Shown here: positions 35,086-43,555 of the stretch, piece by piece
Numbering within the stretch: the stretch's first letter is position 1
Layout: each line of letters begins with the position of its first letter
Source of the DNA: Candidatus Hydrogenedentota bacterium
Lineage (GTDB): Bacteria > Hydrogenedentota > Hydrogenedentia > Hydrogenedentales > SLHB01
Length of the DNA stretch: 52,440 nt
Direction: 5' to 3'
NCBI GenBank assembly: GCA_035416745.1
Contig: DAOLNV010000014.1
Coordinates: 4,875 to 57,314, forward strand
Notes under the pieces: generated by a model
What the model saw: the letters and a program-made list of their open reading frames with translations, nothing else
Databases searched by the model: none
What the model was told of the DNA's origin: nothing
Translations under genes and position numbers: made by a program

Positions 35086-36051
35086 ATGGGACGCGTTATC
35101 CTCGGCGGGAGCGGCTTGTGCGTTTCGCCGGTCGCATTTGGCACCTGGCAGCTCAGCCCGCGTTTCTGGGGCGACCAGTCCAAGGGGGACGCAATAGCCG
35201 CGATGAAATGCGCCTGCGACCTGGGAATCAACTTTTTCGATACGGCGGACGCCTACGGCGACGGGTACGCAGAGACGGTGCTCGGGGAAGCACTTAAGGA
35301 ATTGCCCCGCAAGGAATTGGTGATTTGCACAAAATGGTTCAATCATTTCAATCTGGATGCTTCCCGCTACCCCGATCTTTCACCTCAATACCTGCGCGAG
35401 CGTTGTGAGGCCTCGCTCAAACGGCTGGGCCTGAAAACCATTGATCTTTGCCTCCTGCACATGTTTGATCCGCTTACGCCGCTTCAGGACGTAGCCGAGA
35501 CGCTCGAAGACTTGCGCCGTCAGGGCAAGATCCGTGCCTTTGGAGTGAGCAACCACACTGTCGAACAGCTTCGCGCGCAACGAACGTATGCGGCGTATTC
35601 AGTCATCCAGCCATCCTACAGCCTCATCGACCCCGCTATCGAAAGCGACCTCCTCCCCTACTGCCAAGCGGAAAGCGTAGGGGTGATGGTCTATTCGCCA
35701 ATGCATAAGGGTCTCCTGACGGGAAAATACAAGGGCGACGAAACCTTCACCGATTTTCGCGCCAATCATCCGGATTTCCAGGGGGACCGCTTCCGCCATC
35801 TTTGCCAATGTGTTCAGAATCTGCGCCCGATAGCCGATGGGTATGGACTGAGCATCTACCAACTCGTGCTGGCCGCCACCTTGATGCATCCCGGCGTTCA
35901 CGTTGCCATCTGCGGTATCAAGAGGCCGGACCAGATTCGTGAAGCAGCGGGCGCAATCGGACGCACCATCTCGCGGGAAGACTATTTTGCTGTCCGCAAA
36001 ATCCTCAATCCTCCGACCAAGGTCGCCGATGCGAGCGGCGTGCGGAAATGA
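35086..36051 (+). CDS. Aldo/keto reductase
   Basis: 321 residues, standard for the family, with AAGGAGG just before the ATG. The catalytic tetrad is visible: Asp52 and Tyr57 in FDTADAYGDG, Lys83 in CTKWF, His125 in LLHMFDP. The C-terminal ICGIKRPDQIREAAGA is the usual NADP-binding segment. These enzymes reduce aldehydes or oxidise sugars (for example aldose dehydrogenases) in the cytoplasm. With the sugar-acid dehydratase three genes along, a role in oxidative sugar catabolism is likely; the substrate is not identifiable. Confidence 0.92.
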   Translation: MGRVILGGSGLCVSPVAFGTWQLSPRFWGDQSKGDAIAAMKCACDLGINFFDTADAYGDGYAETVLGEALKELPRKELVICTKWFNHFNLDASRYPDLSPQYLRERCEASLKRLGLKTIDLCLLHMFDPLTPLQDVAETLEDLRRQGKIRAFGVSNHTVEQLRAQRTYAAYSVIQPSYSLIDPAIESDLLPYCQAESVGVMVYSPMHKGLLTGKYKGDETFTDFRANHPDFQGDRFRHLCQCVQNLRPIADGYGLSIYQLVLAATLMHPGVHVAICGIKRPDQIREAAGAIGRTISREDYFAVRKILNPPTKVADASGVRK

Positions 36052-36097
36052 CGATGCCGAACTTCAAAACCTTTCATACCAGGGGTCTACTAACGCC

Positions 36098-37213
36098 ATG
36101 AGTGACATTCGAGAGGTCGATATTGCCCGAGGCGAACCTGATTTTCACACACCCGACCACATTAAACTGGCGGCGCATCGGGCGATTGACCAGAATTTCA
36201 CCAAATACACTCCGCAGCCCGGCATCCGGGAGTTGCGCGAAGCCATTGCCGCCAAGTTCGAAGCGGAGAATGGTTTCCATGCCGAGCCGGACGATATTGT
36301 GGTGTCGTGCGGCGGCAAGCACAGCGTGGCGCAAGCCATTCGCTGTGTTCTCGGCTCCGGGGACGAGGCCTTGCTCGTGACCCCGCACTGGTCCATGTAC
36401 CCCGGGCAGGTGAAACTCGCCGGGGGACGCCCCGTTCTGGTCAAAGCATCTGAGGAGCGCGGATTCGTGCCAGCCATCGCTGCTATTCGCGAAGGCATTA
36501 CCGGCAGAACCAGGCTGATCATTCTGAACTCCCCCGCAAACCCGACAGGAGCCGTCTATCCGCGCGCATTACTCGAGCAGGTGGCCGAACTGGCCCTCGA
36601 GAAGAACCTGTACGTTCTGTCGGACGAAGTCTACGAACATATCGTGTTCGACGGCGCAGAACACGTCTCTATCGCGTCACTCGACAAAGAGATCGCCCAG
36701 AGAACCATCACGGTAAACAGCGTTTCGAAGACCCATGCCATGACGGGCTGGCGGATTGGGTATGCTGCGTTTCCGAAAGGGCTGGCCGCGCGAGCGACCG
36801 ATATCCAGCTTCATTCGACGTCCGCTCCGTGTGCCGTTTCGCAGCGGGCGGCGTTAGCGGCGCTCACGGGCGATTCATCTCATATCGCCATGATGCTTGC
36901 GGCCTATGTTCAACGACGTGCCCTTGTGCTCGAGCGGATTGGAAGACTCCCCGGCCTGAGCATGAATCCTCCCCTCGGCACGTTTTACGCTTTCGTAAAC
37001 ATCCGGGGGCTTATTGGCGGAGACATCCGCGGCCGGCGGCTCGACAACGCCGACGCGTTCACGGCCCTTCTCCAGAAAGAGGCCAGGGTCCGCGTATTGT
37101 CAGGAACGCCTTTTGGCGCAGACAGCCATGTCCGGCTATCCTTTGCGGTATCCTACGCTGACCTTGAGGAGGGACTCCGGAGAACGGCCTCCCTGCTCGA
37201 AGAAGGAGTTTGA
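36098..37213 (+). CDS. PLP-dependent class I/II aminotransferase, shortened N-terminus
   Basis: 371 residues from ATG 36098. The fold I aminotransferase core is clear: GEPDFHTP, YTPQPGIRELREAIA, NSPANPTGAVY, SDEVYEHIVFDG, and the Schiff-base Lys in NSVSKTHAMTGWRIGY. C-terminal VRLSFAVSYADLEEGL contains the substrate-carboxylate Arg. Family members usually have about 30 residues before the GEPDF motif, including the N-terminal arm; here there are 12. An upstream in-frame start would overlap the aldo/keto reductase and adds no recognisable arm. It should transfer amino groups between an amino acid and a 2-oxoacid. It starts 46 bases after the reductase and ends four bases before the dehydratase start. 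Confidence 0.9.
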   Translation: MSDIREVDIARGEPDFHTPDHIKLAAHRAIDQNFTKYTPQPGIRELREAIAAKFEAENGFHAEPDDIVVSCGGKHSVAQAIRCVLGSGDEALLVTPHWSMYPGQVKLAGGRPVLVKASEERGFVPAIAAIREGITGRTRLIILNSPANPTGAVYPRALLEQVAELALEKNLYVLSDEVYEHIVFDGAEHVSIASLDKEIAQRTITVNSVSKTHAMTGWRIGYAAFPKGLAARATDIQLHSTSAPCAVSQRAALAALTGDSSHIAMMLAAYVQRRALVLERIGRLPGLSMNPPLGTFYAFVNIRGLIGGDIRGRRLDNADAFTALLQKEARVRVLSGTPFGADSHVRLSFAVSYADLEEGLRRTASLLEEGV

Positions 37214-37217
37214 ACCT

Positions 37218-38393
37218 ATGCGCATTACCGGGATCAAGAGTTTCTTGCTGTCGAAACCGCGCGACCTGCACATCATCAAGATCGAGACGGATGAGGGCAT
37301 CTACGGCCTGGGCGAAGCAGGATGTTCTACACGGGAACACGCCCAGGACGGCATTATCAAGCATTTCCGCGAGTTTCTCGTGGGCATGGACCCGTTTCAG
37401 ATCGAGCACATCTGGCAGGTCTGTTACCGCAGCGCCTACTACGAGGGCGGCCGCATCATCACAGGCACGCTCGCCGCAATCGATATGGCCCTCTACGACA
37501 TCGTAGGCAAGAAGCTGGGCGTCCCGGTGTACCAGCTTCTGGGCGGAGCCTGCCGCGACAAAGTGTACGGTTTCATCACCCTCGGCAGCCTTAACGAGCC
37601 CGATTGCGACGACCGGGTCTCGGCCGCCGTCGCCGAAGGGTGGCCGGCAATCCGTTTCTCTCCCGCCGACGACATCACGCCCCGCGCATTGAGGGTCGAC
37701 ATTTCCCAGGAGGACGCCACAAACGTTTTCGACGTGCGCAGGTCCATCGCCGCAACGGCACGGCGTTTCTCCGAGGTGTGGCAGAGGACCGACAAGCGGG
37801 TCGCTCTTGGCATTGACTACCATCACCGGCTCAGCGTGGCGGAGGCCGCCCAATTCTGCCAGCTGGTCCCGCGCGGCAGCATGACCTTCCTCGAGGAACC
37901 GATCCGGTGTGAGAATCCGGACGCGTACGCCCAGTTGCGCTCGATGACCGACGTCCCCTTTGCCATTGGCGAAGAGTGGCCCAGCAAATGGGCGGCCGTT
38001 CCGTATATCGAGCGCGGGTTAGTCAACTTTGCCCGCGTGGATGTCTCGTGTATCGGCGGACTCACGGAGGCGAAGAAAGTCTCCGGCTGGTGCGAGGCGC
38101 ACTACATCGACATGATGCCGCACAATCCCATCGGTCCGGTCTGTACGGCCGCGACCATTCACTATGCGGCGAGCATCAACAACTTCACGTGGGTCGAGGT
38201 CGTTCCGACCTTCAACCAGGGGGCCACCGACGTGTTTCCCGAAATGCTCGCACGAACGGGCCCGTTCTACCCCCTTCCGGCAAAGCCCGGCCTCGGCGTC
38301 GAATTCGACGAAGATGCCGCTCTTAAATACCCCTTGAAGATCTACGAACACCCACATTTGAAGCGCCCGGACGGGAGTTACACAAACTGGTGA
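37218..38393 (+). CDS. Sugar-acid dehydratase, mandelate racemase/enolase superfamily
   Basis: 391 residues; AAGGAG nine bases before the ATG. The N-terminal capping domain is 1-115. The barrel has metal ligands Asp200 (GIDYHHR), Glu226 (LEEP) and Glu252 (IGEEW), and the His302 base region (MPHNPIGPV), as in galactonate/gluconate-dehydratase subgroups. At the usual KxK position the sequence is AIRFSP, with Arg146 in place of the first or second Lys. That resembles the Arg-containing mannonate-dehydratase style and may shift substrate range. The reaction would be dehydration of an aldonic acid to a 2-keto-3-deoxy acid. Rhamnonate is attractive given the rhamnosidase and rhamnose mutarotase nearby, but the sequence alone cannot prove it. 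Confidence 0.88.
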   Translation: MRITGIKSFLLSKPRDLHIIKIETDEGIYGLGEAGCSTREHAQDGIIKHFREFLVGMDPFQIEHIWQVCYRSAYYEGGRIITGTLAAIDMALYDIVGKKLGVPVYQLLGGACRDKVYGFITLGSLNEPDCDDRVSAAVAEGWPAIRFSPADDITPRALRVDISQEDATNVFDVRRSIAATARRFSEVWQRTDKRVALGIDYHHRLSVAEAAQFCQLVPRGSMTFLEEPIRCENPDAYAQLRSMTDVPFAIGEEWPSKWAAVPYIERGLVNFARVDVSCIGGLTEAKKVSGWCEAHYIDMMPHNPIGPVCTAATIHYAASINNFTWVEVVPTFNQGATDVFPEMLARTGPFYPLPAKPGLGVEFDEDAALKYPLKIYEHPHLKRPDGSYTNW

Positions 38394-38407
38394 GAAAGGA
38401 GGAACGC

Positions 38408-39835
38408 ATGACCCTTGGGCGGCTGGCAGCACCGTTTGTTCTCATGGGCGCCCTCCTATGCAGCCCGCAGGGGGAATGCGCGGTCACCTGCGAGTCTTTC
38501 GGCAACGACCCGGGGTGGGAGGCCGTTAACAACATCCCGCCTGAAGACGCCTGCCAGGAGAAGACGCAGGATTTCCGGTACCGCGATACCTCCCGCGCGG
38601 GAGGAAAACCGGGCGAGATCGGCGGCTGGCTCTACCGCTCCCTTACCCCCAGTTATTACGCGGCGCCGATTGAGAAAAAGACTCTTGAAGACACCCTGAA
38701 AGCCTCGGGGCGATTCGCCGTGACTCAGTCACAGGCAGGAAGCGGCGTCTTGATAGGCTGGTTCAACAGCGCCTCGCGCGGCTGGCGTACGCCCAATTCC
38801 CTGGCGGTGCGCATCGACGGGGAAGACGGCAAGTTCCGCGTCTTTTTCGAGTACGGCACGCGGAACTGGCAAACCGGCGACGGCACGACGTTCGAGGGCC
38901 GGTACCAGACGACAACCACTCCAATGCATCCGGCCGACGGGACGCCTCACCAGTGGTCTTTCGAATACCATCCTGACGGGGCGGGGGGCCAGGGCGAAAT
39001 GACGTTTACCCTCGATGGCACTGTCTTTCGGGCGGCTCTTGCTGAGGGTCATAAAGAGGACGGCGCGCTTTTTGACCGGTTTGGCGTGTTCAACCAGCAG
39101 ATCTCTGGAAACGGAATGGAAATATACTTCGACGACCTCTCGATAGACTGCGGGAAACTGCCGTTTGACCAGGAGCCGGGTTGGGAAGGCCTGAACAACG
39201 AGGTCACTTTCCTGGATTGCGCCGTTCGGCCCTACCACGATTTCGGATACCGCAGGTCCGCCCGGGCCGGGGGCGAGCCGGGGGAGATCGGCGGCATCGT
39301 TTGGCGCATCGAGAGCATGCTGCCTCAGAATTCACTGATTTTCGGCACACCTGTATCGCCGCTCACTTTTGATGACAAGGTGAAGGCTTCCGGCAAGGTC
39401 GCGATGACGCTGGGTTCCGCGGACAGCGGCCTCCTGATCGGCTGGTACAACAGTCATACGCCCATCGGCGCTCCGCCCATGAATTTCCTGGGCATCTTCA
39501 TTGAAGGGCCCAGCCGGATTGGGCATTACTTCCGGCCTGCGCTGGGCACATCCGACAACGGCGCCCAGGTTGGGGGCAGCGGTCCGGTCATACGCGCCGA
39601 TGGCGCATCTCATGCTTGGACATTCGAGTACGACCCGGCCGCCAACGATGGTAAAGGGCGCGCCACCGCGACCCTCGACGGGGCGTCGGCTGTCCTCGAC
39701 GTGTCGGAAGCGGCCCGGAAAGGAAACGCCGCGTTCGACCGGTTTGGCGTGTTGAGCTGGCTCCGGGGCGGGCATTGCGCTGAACTTTTCTTCGACGACC
39801 TCGCCTTCACGTCAGGGACCGAGTCTCAGCGTTAA
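38408..39835 (+). CDS. Secreted protein with two tandem jelly-roll-like domains
   Basis: 475 residues. ATG 38408 follows AAAGGAGG at five bases; a GTG 18 bases earlier lacks a site. The signal peptide ends near ECA-VTC. Residues about 30-245 and 250-470 are duplicates: both contain DPGWE/EPGWEGLNN, FxYRxxxRAGGxPGEIGG, LKASGxxAxTxxxAxSGxLIGWxNS, and end in a YFDDL motif. The fold resembles concanavalin-type or laminin-G-like beta sandwiches, which often bind sugars. I do not recognise an established family. It ends the plus-strand run and meets the convergent symporter with a 17-base gap. Confidence 0.8.
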   Translation: MTLGRLAAPFVLMGALLCSPQGECAVTCESFGNDPGWEAVNNIPPEDACQEKTQDFRYRDTSRAGGKPGEIGGWLYRSLTPSYYAAPIEKKTLEDTLKASGRFAVTQSQAGSGVLIGWFNSASRGWRTPNSLAVRIDGEDGKFRVFFEYGTRNWQTGDGTTFEGRYQTTTTPMHPADGTPHQWSFEYHPDGAGGQGEMTFTLDGTVFRAALAEGHKEDGALFDRFGVFNQQISGNGMEIYFDDLSIDCGKLPFDQEPGWEGLNNEVTFLDCAVRPYHDFGYRRSARAGGEPGEIGGIVWRIESMLPQNSLIFGTPVSPLTFDDKVKASGKVAMTLGSADSGLLIGWYNSHTPIGAPPMNFLGIFIEGPSRIGHYFRPALGTSDNGAQVGGSGPVIRADGASHAWTFEYDPAANDGKGRATATLDGASAVLDVSEAARKGNAAFDRFGVLSWLRGGHCAELFFDDLAFTSGTESQR

Positions 39836-39836
39836 C

Positions 39837-39852
39837 CGGCCGGAGAGGGCCG
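39837..39852. terminator. GC hairpin filling a 17-base convergent gap
   Basis: CGGCC-GGAGAG-GGCCG is a perfect 5-bp stem with a 6-base loop, positioned between the TAA of the plus gene and the TGA of the minus gene. There is no T tract on either side, so it is terminator-like rather than a classic intrinsic terminator. Confidence 0.35.
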
Positions 39853-41529
39853 TCATTCGACTAGGTCGCGGCGGACAATGGCAAACCAGTTCCATTCTCT
39901 CGCCGACTCGGTGACCGCCGGCGAGAAGAAGCTTGCCGCGTATCCTGTGAGCAGGGTCGCGGCGAGTCCCATCGACGAGGGCCAGATGAAGCTCAGTACG
40001 GCGCCTCCCTCGGACACAGCCCTCGGGAACAGCCGAAGCAGGAACGGCAGCGATTCGTTGAGCAATGCGGGCGAACTCCAGAAGATACCATAGAGCGAGG
40101 CAAGAGTTCCGGCTATCCCGCCTATGAACACTCCCCGCTCGTTGGCCCTGCGCGTAAACATCCCGAGCAGGAAGATCCCGAGGATAGGTCCCGTGAAACC
40201 GTTGACCAACTTGTTCGCGATCTCGAAGATGGAACCGAGCCGCGAGACGTTGCAGGCCAGCACTACCCCGGCTGCGCCGATGGCGCAGGTGACGATCCGC
40301 GAGACCCGCACCTGTTGTCGTTGCGCCGCCTCCGGCAACTCCCCCGCGTTTTCCATCCGCTGACCGAGATACAGGCGGTTGTAGAAGTCCGACATCGCGA
40401 CGGTGCTCAGCGAGTTGATCGCCGAGTCGATACTCGAGAGCGAGGCTGCAAGAATCGCCGCGATCACCAGCCCTGTGAATCCTATCGGGAATACCTGGCC
40501 CATGAAATAGGGGAAGAGCTGGTCGGGTTTTTCGCGGATTCCGGGTGGAGGCCAACCCGCGCCTTTGAAATAGGTGAACAGGGCCAACCCGATGAAACAC
40601 AAGGCGGTCATCCAGACAGCGTCGCCCAGCGCGGTGAGGATAAACCCTTGACGGGCCTCCTGTATCGACTTGGACGTCTGGAATCGTTGTATCATCACCT
40701 GGTCACTGGTGTAGTTGGTCAGGCGGCTCACCAGACAGGCAACCAGGTAACCGGCAACGGGCAAAGGAACGAACAGGTAATCTTTCATGTGCCCGAGGAA
40801 TCCGCGCGTGTGCAGGGCCTCGGCGGCGGGGTGCGTATCTGTGCCGACGTTTCCCAGATTCGCCAGAATGGCCGCCGCCCCGCCTTCCACGCGCCACAGA
40901 ATGATGCCAAACGTGATGGCCAGCCCCGCGAACATGATGCAGAACTGGGCCACGTCGTTCCATATGACCGCGCGAATGCCTCCAAGCATCGTGTATAGCG
41001 TAACAACCGCCCCGAGGACCACGATCATCAGCGTCAGGCGCTCCTCCTGACCCGATGCGGCCGATATGGCGAGGCAGGGGGTGTACAGCGCCGTGCCCAT
41101 CCATCCCAGCCGCCATAGCATGAAAATCCCCGCGGTCAATGCCCGCACCGCCGGTCCAAAACGGTACTCGAGATACCCGTACACGGAATAGCACCGCATT
41201 CGCCGGAACATGGGCAAGGTGACGAAAAACACGTAGGGGTATAGAAACAGCCAAGACAGGTTGACGATGAGACACACCGCGCCGAATTTGAGCATGGCCG
41301 CCGGCTGCATGATGTAGTCCATGCCGCTGTTCAGCGCCGCCATCAAAGACAGCCCGATCGGAACCCAGCCCATGGATTGCCCGGCAAGGAAGTAATCACT
41401 GAGATTGCGCTGCCGCCGCGAATGCACCACGCCCACGACAATCAGCGAAGCCAGGTAGGCCAGCAATATGGTGAGGTCAAGCCAGTGCAGGTGAATTGCC
41501 TGGTTCACTGTGTCGACTCCCTCTTTCAT
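39853..41529 (-). CDS. Sodium:solute symporter (SSS family)
   Basis: 558 residues with about 13-14 hydrophobic helices. The SSS pattern is visible: LSDYFLAGQSMGW near helix 2, YSVYGYLEYRFG, LYTMLGGIRAVIWNDVAQ, and ILAASLSSIDSAINSLSTVAMSDFYNR for the sodium-binding helix 8 region. The ATG at 41529 has no ribosome site. The GTG at 41508 (seven codons in) has GAGGGAG eight bases upstream and may be the true start. It is divergent from the uroporphyrinogen-decarboxylase-family and rhamnose-mutarotase genes, so import of a sugar or sugar acid is plausible. Substrate not determined. Confidence 0.9.
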   Translation of the reverse strand: MKEGVDTVNQAIHLHWLDLTILLAYLASLIVVGVVHSRRQRNLSDYFLAGQSMGWVPIGLSLMAALNSGMDYIMQPAAMLKFGAVCLIVNLSWLFLYPYVFFVTLPMFRRMRCYSVYGYLEYRFGPAVRALTAGIFMLWRLGWMGTALYTPCLAISAASGQEERLTLMIVVLGAVVTLYTMLGGIRAVIWNDVAQFCIMFAGLAITFGIILWRVEGGAAAILANLGNVGTDTHPAAEALHTRGFLGHMKDYLFVPLPVAGYLVACLVSRLTNYTSDQVMIQRFQTSKSIQEARQGFILTALGDAVWMTALCFIGLALFTYFKGAGWPPPGIREKPDQLFPYFMGQVFPIGFTGLVIAAILAASLSSIDSAINSLSTVAMSDFYNRLYLGQRMENAGELPEAAQRQQVRVSRIVTCAIGAAGVVLACNVSRLGSIFEIANKLVNGFTGPILGIFLLGMFTRRANERGVFIGGIAGTLASLYGIFWSSPALLNESLPFLLRLFPRAVSEGGAVLSFIWPSSMGLAATLLTGYAASFFSPAVTESAREWNWFAIVRRDLVE

Positions 41530-41776
41530 GCACAGATTACGCTCTCACCATCTCGGTTTTGCCCCCTCCCCGCCCGCAAGCATACTCAAGAAACGCCCCT
41601 GCCACAACACCGCCGGACAGGAGCGATGCCGGCGAGTAGTCAACCCGCCCCGAAACCCGATCATTTACTCAAAACCGTTGCTTCTATAGACTGATGATTC
41701 ATTGCTGTTCGGGATATTGCCGGCTTTGGGGCGCGTTCGCGCGTCCGCCGGAAGAGGAAGAAGAGGGGATGCGCCG

Positions 41777-42946
41777 ATGAACGAGACCCGCGCAAGCAAG
41801 ACACTGGCCAAGGTCGAACGCATGAACAAGGCCTTGCGCCACGAAGAACCCGACCGCGTGCCCGTGGGCGAGTTCTTCTGGGGGAGCTTTCTCAAACGCT
41901 GGCGCCGGGAACTGGGTTTACCGGATGATACGGACCCCTACCAGTATTACGACCTCGACTGGATCGTCACGACGCCGAATATGGACCCTCACATCAAGCC
42001 ATTCGAAACGTTGCGGGAAACCAACGAAGAAGTGGTTGTGCGCACGGGCTTCGGCGGCGTCGTGCGCAAACGGTTCGACCTTCCCATGCCGGAGGCCGTT
42101 TCCTGGGAGACGGACACCATTGAAAAGCTCGAGGCTTTCGAATTCGACCCGCCGGATGATCCCCGGCGCTTTTTCGAGGGCGGAGACAACCAGATTGCGG
42201 GCGTCGGAGACGGGTTCGCACGCAACAGCCCTCCGTGGCTCGACACCGTAAAGTCGCTTCGGAAAGACTATGCCCTTTACGGGAGCATGATCGAGACCTC
42301 CGAGTGCCTGACGCGCATGATCGGGCAAATGAATACGCTCATGTGGGTGGGCGAGTATCCGGAACGCCTGGGCCAACAGATTCTCCGGATAGGCGATTTC
42401 TACTACCAGTGCTGCAAAGCGGAGATCGAAGCCGCCGAAGGCCTGCTCGACGGCATGGTGATCTGGGGCGACGTGGCCTATTCCGCCAACATGTTTTTCG
42501 CTCCGGAGTATTGGCGCACGTACTTTCGGCCCGGCGTCGAAAAAATGATTGCCCTCTGCCACCGGCATTCCCTGCCCGTCATTTACCACGGCTGCGGCAA
42601 CGTGAAGGCCATACTGCCGGACTTCATCGAGATGAAGCTCGATGCCTACAATCCTCTCGAGGCCAAGGCGGGGCTTGACGTGGTCGCTCTTCGCCGGCAA
42701 TACGGCCACTCGATTGCGTTCTGCGGCAACGGCAACATCCAGGTTTGGGAGGCGGGCCAGGAAGAAGCACTCCGCCGGGAAGTTTTGCGTAAGCTGAACG
42801 CCGCCAAGGGCGGCGGCTTCATATTTCAATCCGACCATTCGGTCAGCAGCGGGGTCTCGGGCCATACCTACGATTTTATCGTCAACCTGGTCAGGGAATT
42901 CGGCCAATATCCGCTCGAACTGGGCGAGTATGACGAGCAAATGTGA
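41777..42946 (+). CDS. Uroporphyrinogen-decarboxylase (URO-D) family protein
   Basis: 389 residues. ATG 41777 has AAGAGGGG upstream; earlier in-frame starts extend into non-protein-like sequence. It begins KVERMNKALRHEEPDRVPVG, the standard URO-D superfamily opening, and continues with GMVIWGDVAYSANMFFAPEYWRTYFRP and VIYHGCGNVKAILPDFIEM as in methyltransferase-like members. Heme-synthesis HemE residues are not conserved, so this is not expected to act on uroporphyrinogen. Many such proteins transfer methyl groups through a corrinoid partner, but none is seen here. The gene is 12 bases upstream of rhamnose mutarotase, so a role in sugar metabolism is possible. The real reaction is unknown. Confidence 0.88.
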   Translation: MNETRASKTLAKVERMNKALRHEEPDRVPVGEFFWGSFLKRWRRELGLPDDTDPYQYYDLDWIVTTPNMDPHIKPFETLRETNEEVVVRTGFGGVVRKRFDLPMPEAVSWETDTIEKLEAFEFDPPDDPRRFFEGGDNQIAGVGDGFARNSPPWLDTVKSLRKDYALYGSMIETSECLTRMIGQMNTLMWVGEYPERLGQQILRIGDFYYQCCKAEIEAAEGLLDGMVIWGDVAYSANMFFAPEYWRTYFRPGVEKMIALCHRHSLPVIYHGCGNVKAILPDFIEMKLDAYNPLEAKAGLDVVALRRQYGHSIAFCGNGNIQVWEAGQEEALRREVLRKLNAAKGGGFIFQSDHSVSSGVSGHTYDFIVNLVREFGQYPLELGEYDEQM

Positions 42947-42958
42947 GGAGGCGATAGC

Positions 42959-43297
42959 ATGAAGCGTTACGGTTCGGTCATCGGAGTGCATCCCGACAAG
43001 ATCGAGGAATACAAGAAGCTGCACGCGGCGGTCTGGCCCGGCGTACTCAAAACGATCAGGGACTGCAACCTGCGCAATTACTCGATATACCTGCGCCAGC
43101 TTCCCGACGGCGCCTGGTACCTCTTCAGCTACATGGAATACGGCGGAGACGATTTCGAGGCCGACATGGCCCGTATGGCCGCCGACCCTCTTACGCAGGA
43201 GTGGTGGGCGGTGTGCATGCCGTGCCAGATTCCTCTTGCCAACCGCGCCAAGGGCGAATGGTGGGCGGAAATGCAAGAGGTGTTCCACTGCGAATAG
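42959..43297 (+). CDS. rhaM: L-rhamnose mutarotase family protein
   Basis: 112 residues, close to the usual 104. Tyr18 and His22 lie in EEYKKLHAAVWP, at the positions of the catalytic Tyr18/His22 of E. coli RhaM. The C-terminus (EWWAEMQEVFHCE) matches the family ending. The enzyme interconverts alpha and beta anomers of L-rhamnose in the cytoplasm. GAGGAG before the ATG overlaps the end of the upstream URO-D gene region, so the two are co-transcribed. It supports L-rhamnose, or a related 6-deoxysugar, as the substrate of this locus. Confidence 0.87.
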   Translation: MKRYGSVIGVHPDKIEEYKKLHAAVWPGVLKTIRDCNLRNYSIYLRQLPDGAWYLFSYMEYGGDDFEADMARMAADPLTQEWWAVCMPCQIPLANRAKGEWWAEMQEVFHCE

Positions 43298-43396
43298 CGG
43301 CCGGACGATTCCGGGAGGTTCACGGGGAAAATGCTTGCAGGGGGCATTCCGCGGCCACGCCGGCACTCTGACGGGTGTTGTTGAACAAAACGGTGT

Positions 43397-43555
43397 ATGT
43401 TGACGGGCGGCTGCGATGAATGCCGGGAACCTTGCGGGCACTATCCGGTGAGAGAAGACTATCGCGCCGTTTGTCTGGTCCCCCGCATGGTCTCCATCAT
43501 GGTTCGGTCCCGTGGTCAAGGCGATGAGGTAGCGCTGGAAAAGGCCGTTGAATGA
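43397..43555 (+). CDS. Small cysteine-rich ORF coupled to the phosphodiesterase gene
   Basis: 52 residues. An in-frame stop lies 15 bases upstream, so the ORF is closed. The TGA overlaps the ATG of the next gene (ATGA), the same coupling used through the operon earlier in the window. The N-terminus has CDECREPCGHY with Cys6, Cys9, Cys13 and His15, plus Cys26, a zinc-ribbon-like or redox arrangement. The ribosome site is weak (AACGGTG) and codon bias is moderate, so it could be chance. It is too short for routine ORF calling. No family recognised. Confidence 0.45.
   Translation: MLTGGCDECREPCGHYPVREDYRAVCLVPRMVSIMVRSRGQGDEVALEKAVE

Noticed and set aside
41777..42946. Heme biosynthesis gene hemE
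   Set aside because: It belongs to the superfamily but diverges in length and sequence from HemE and lies beside rhamnose mutarotase, with no heme genes near.
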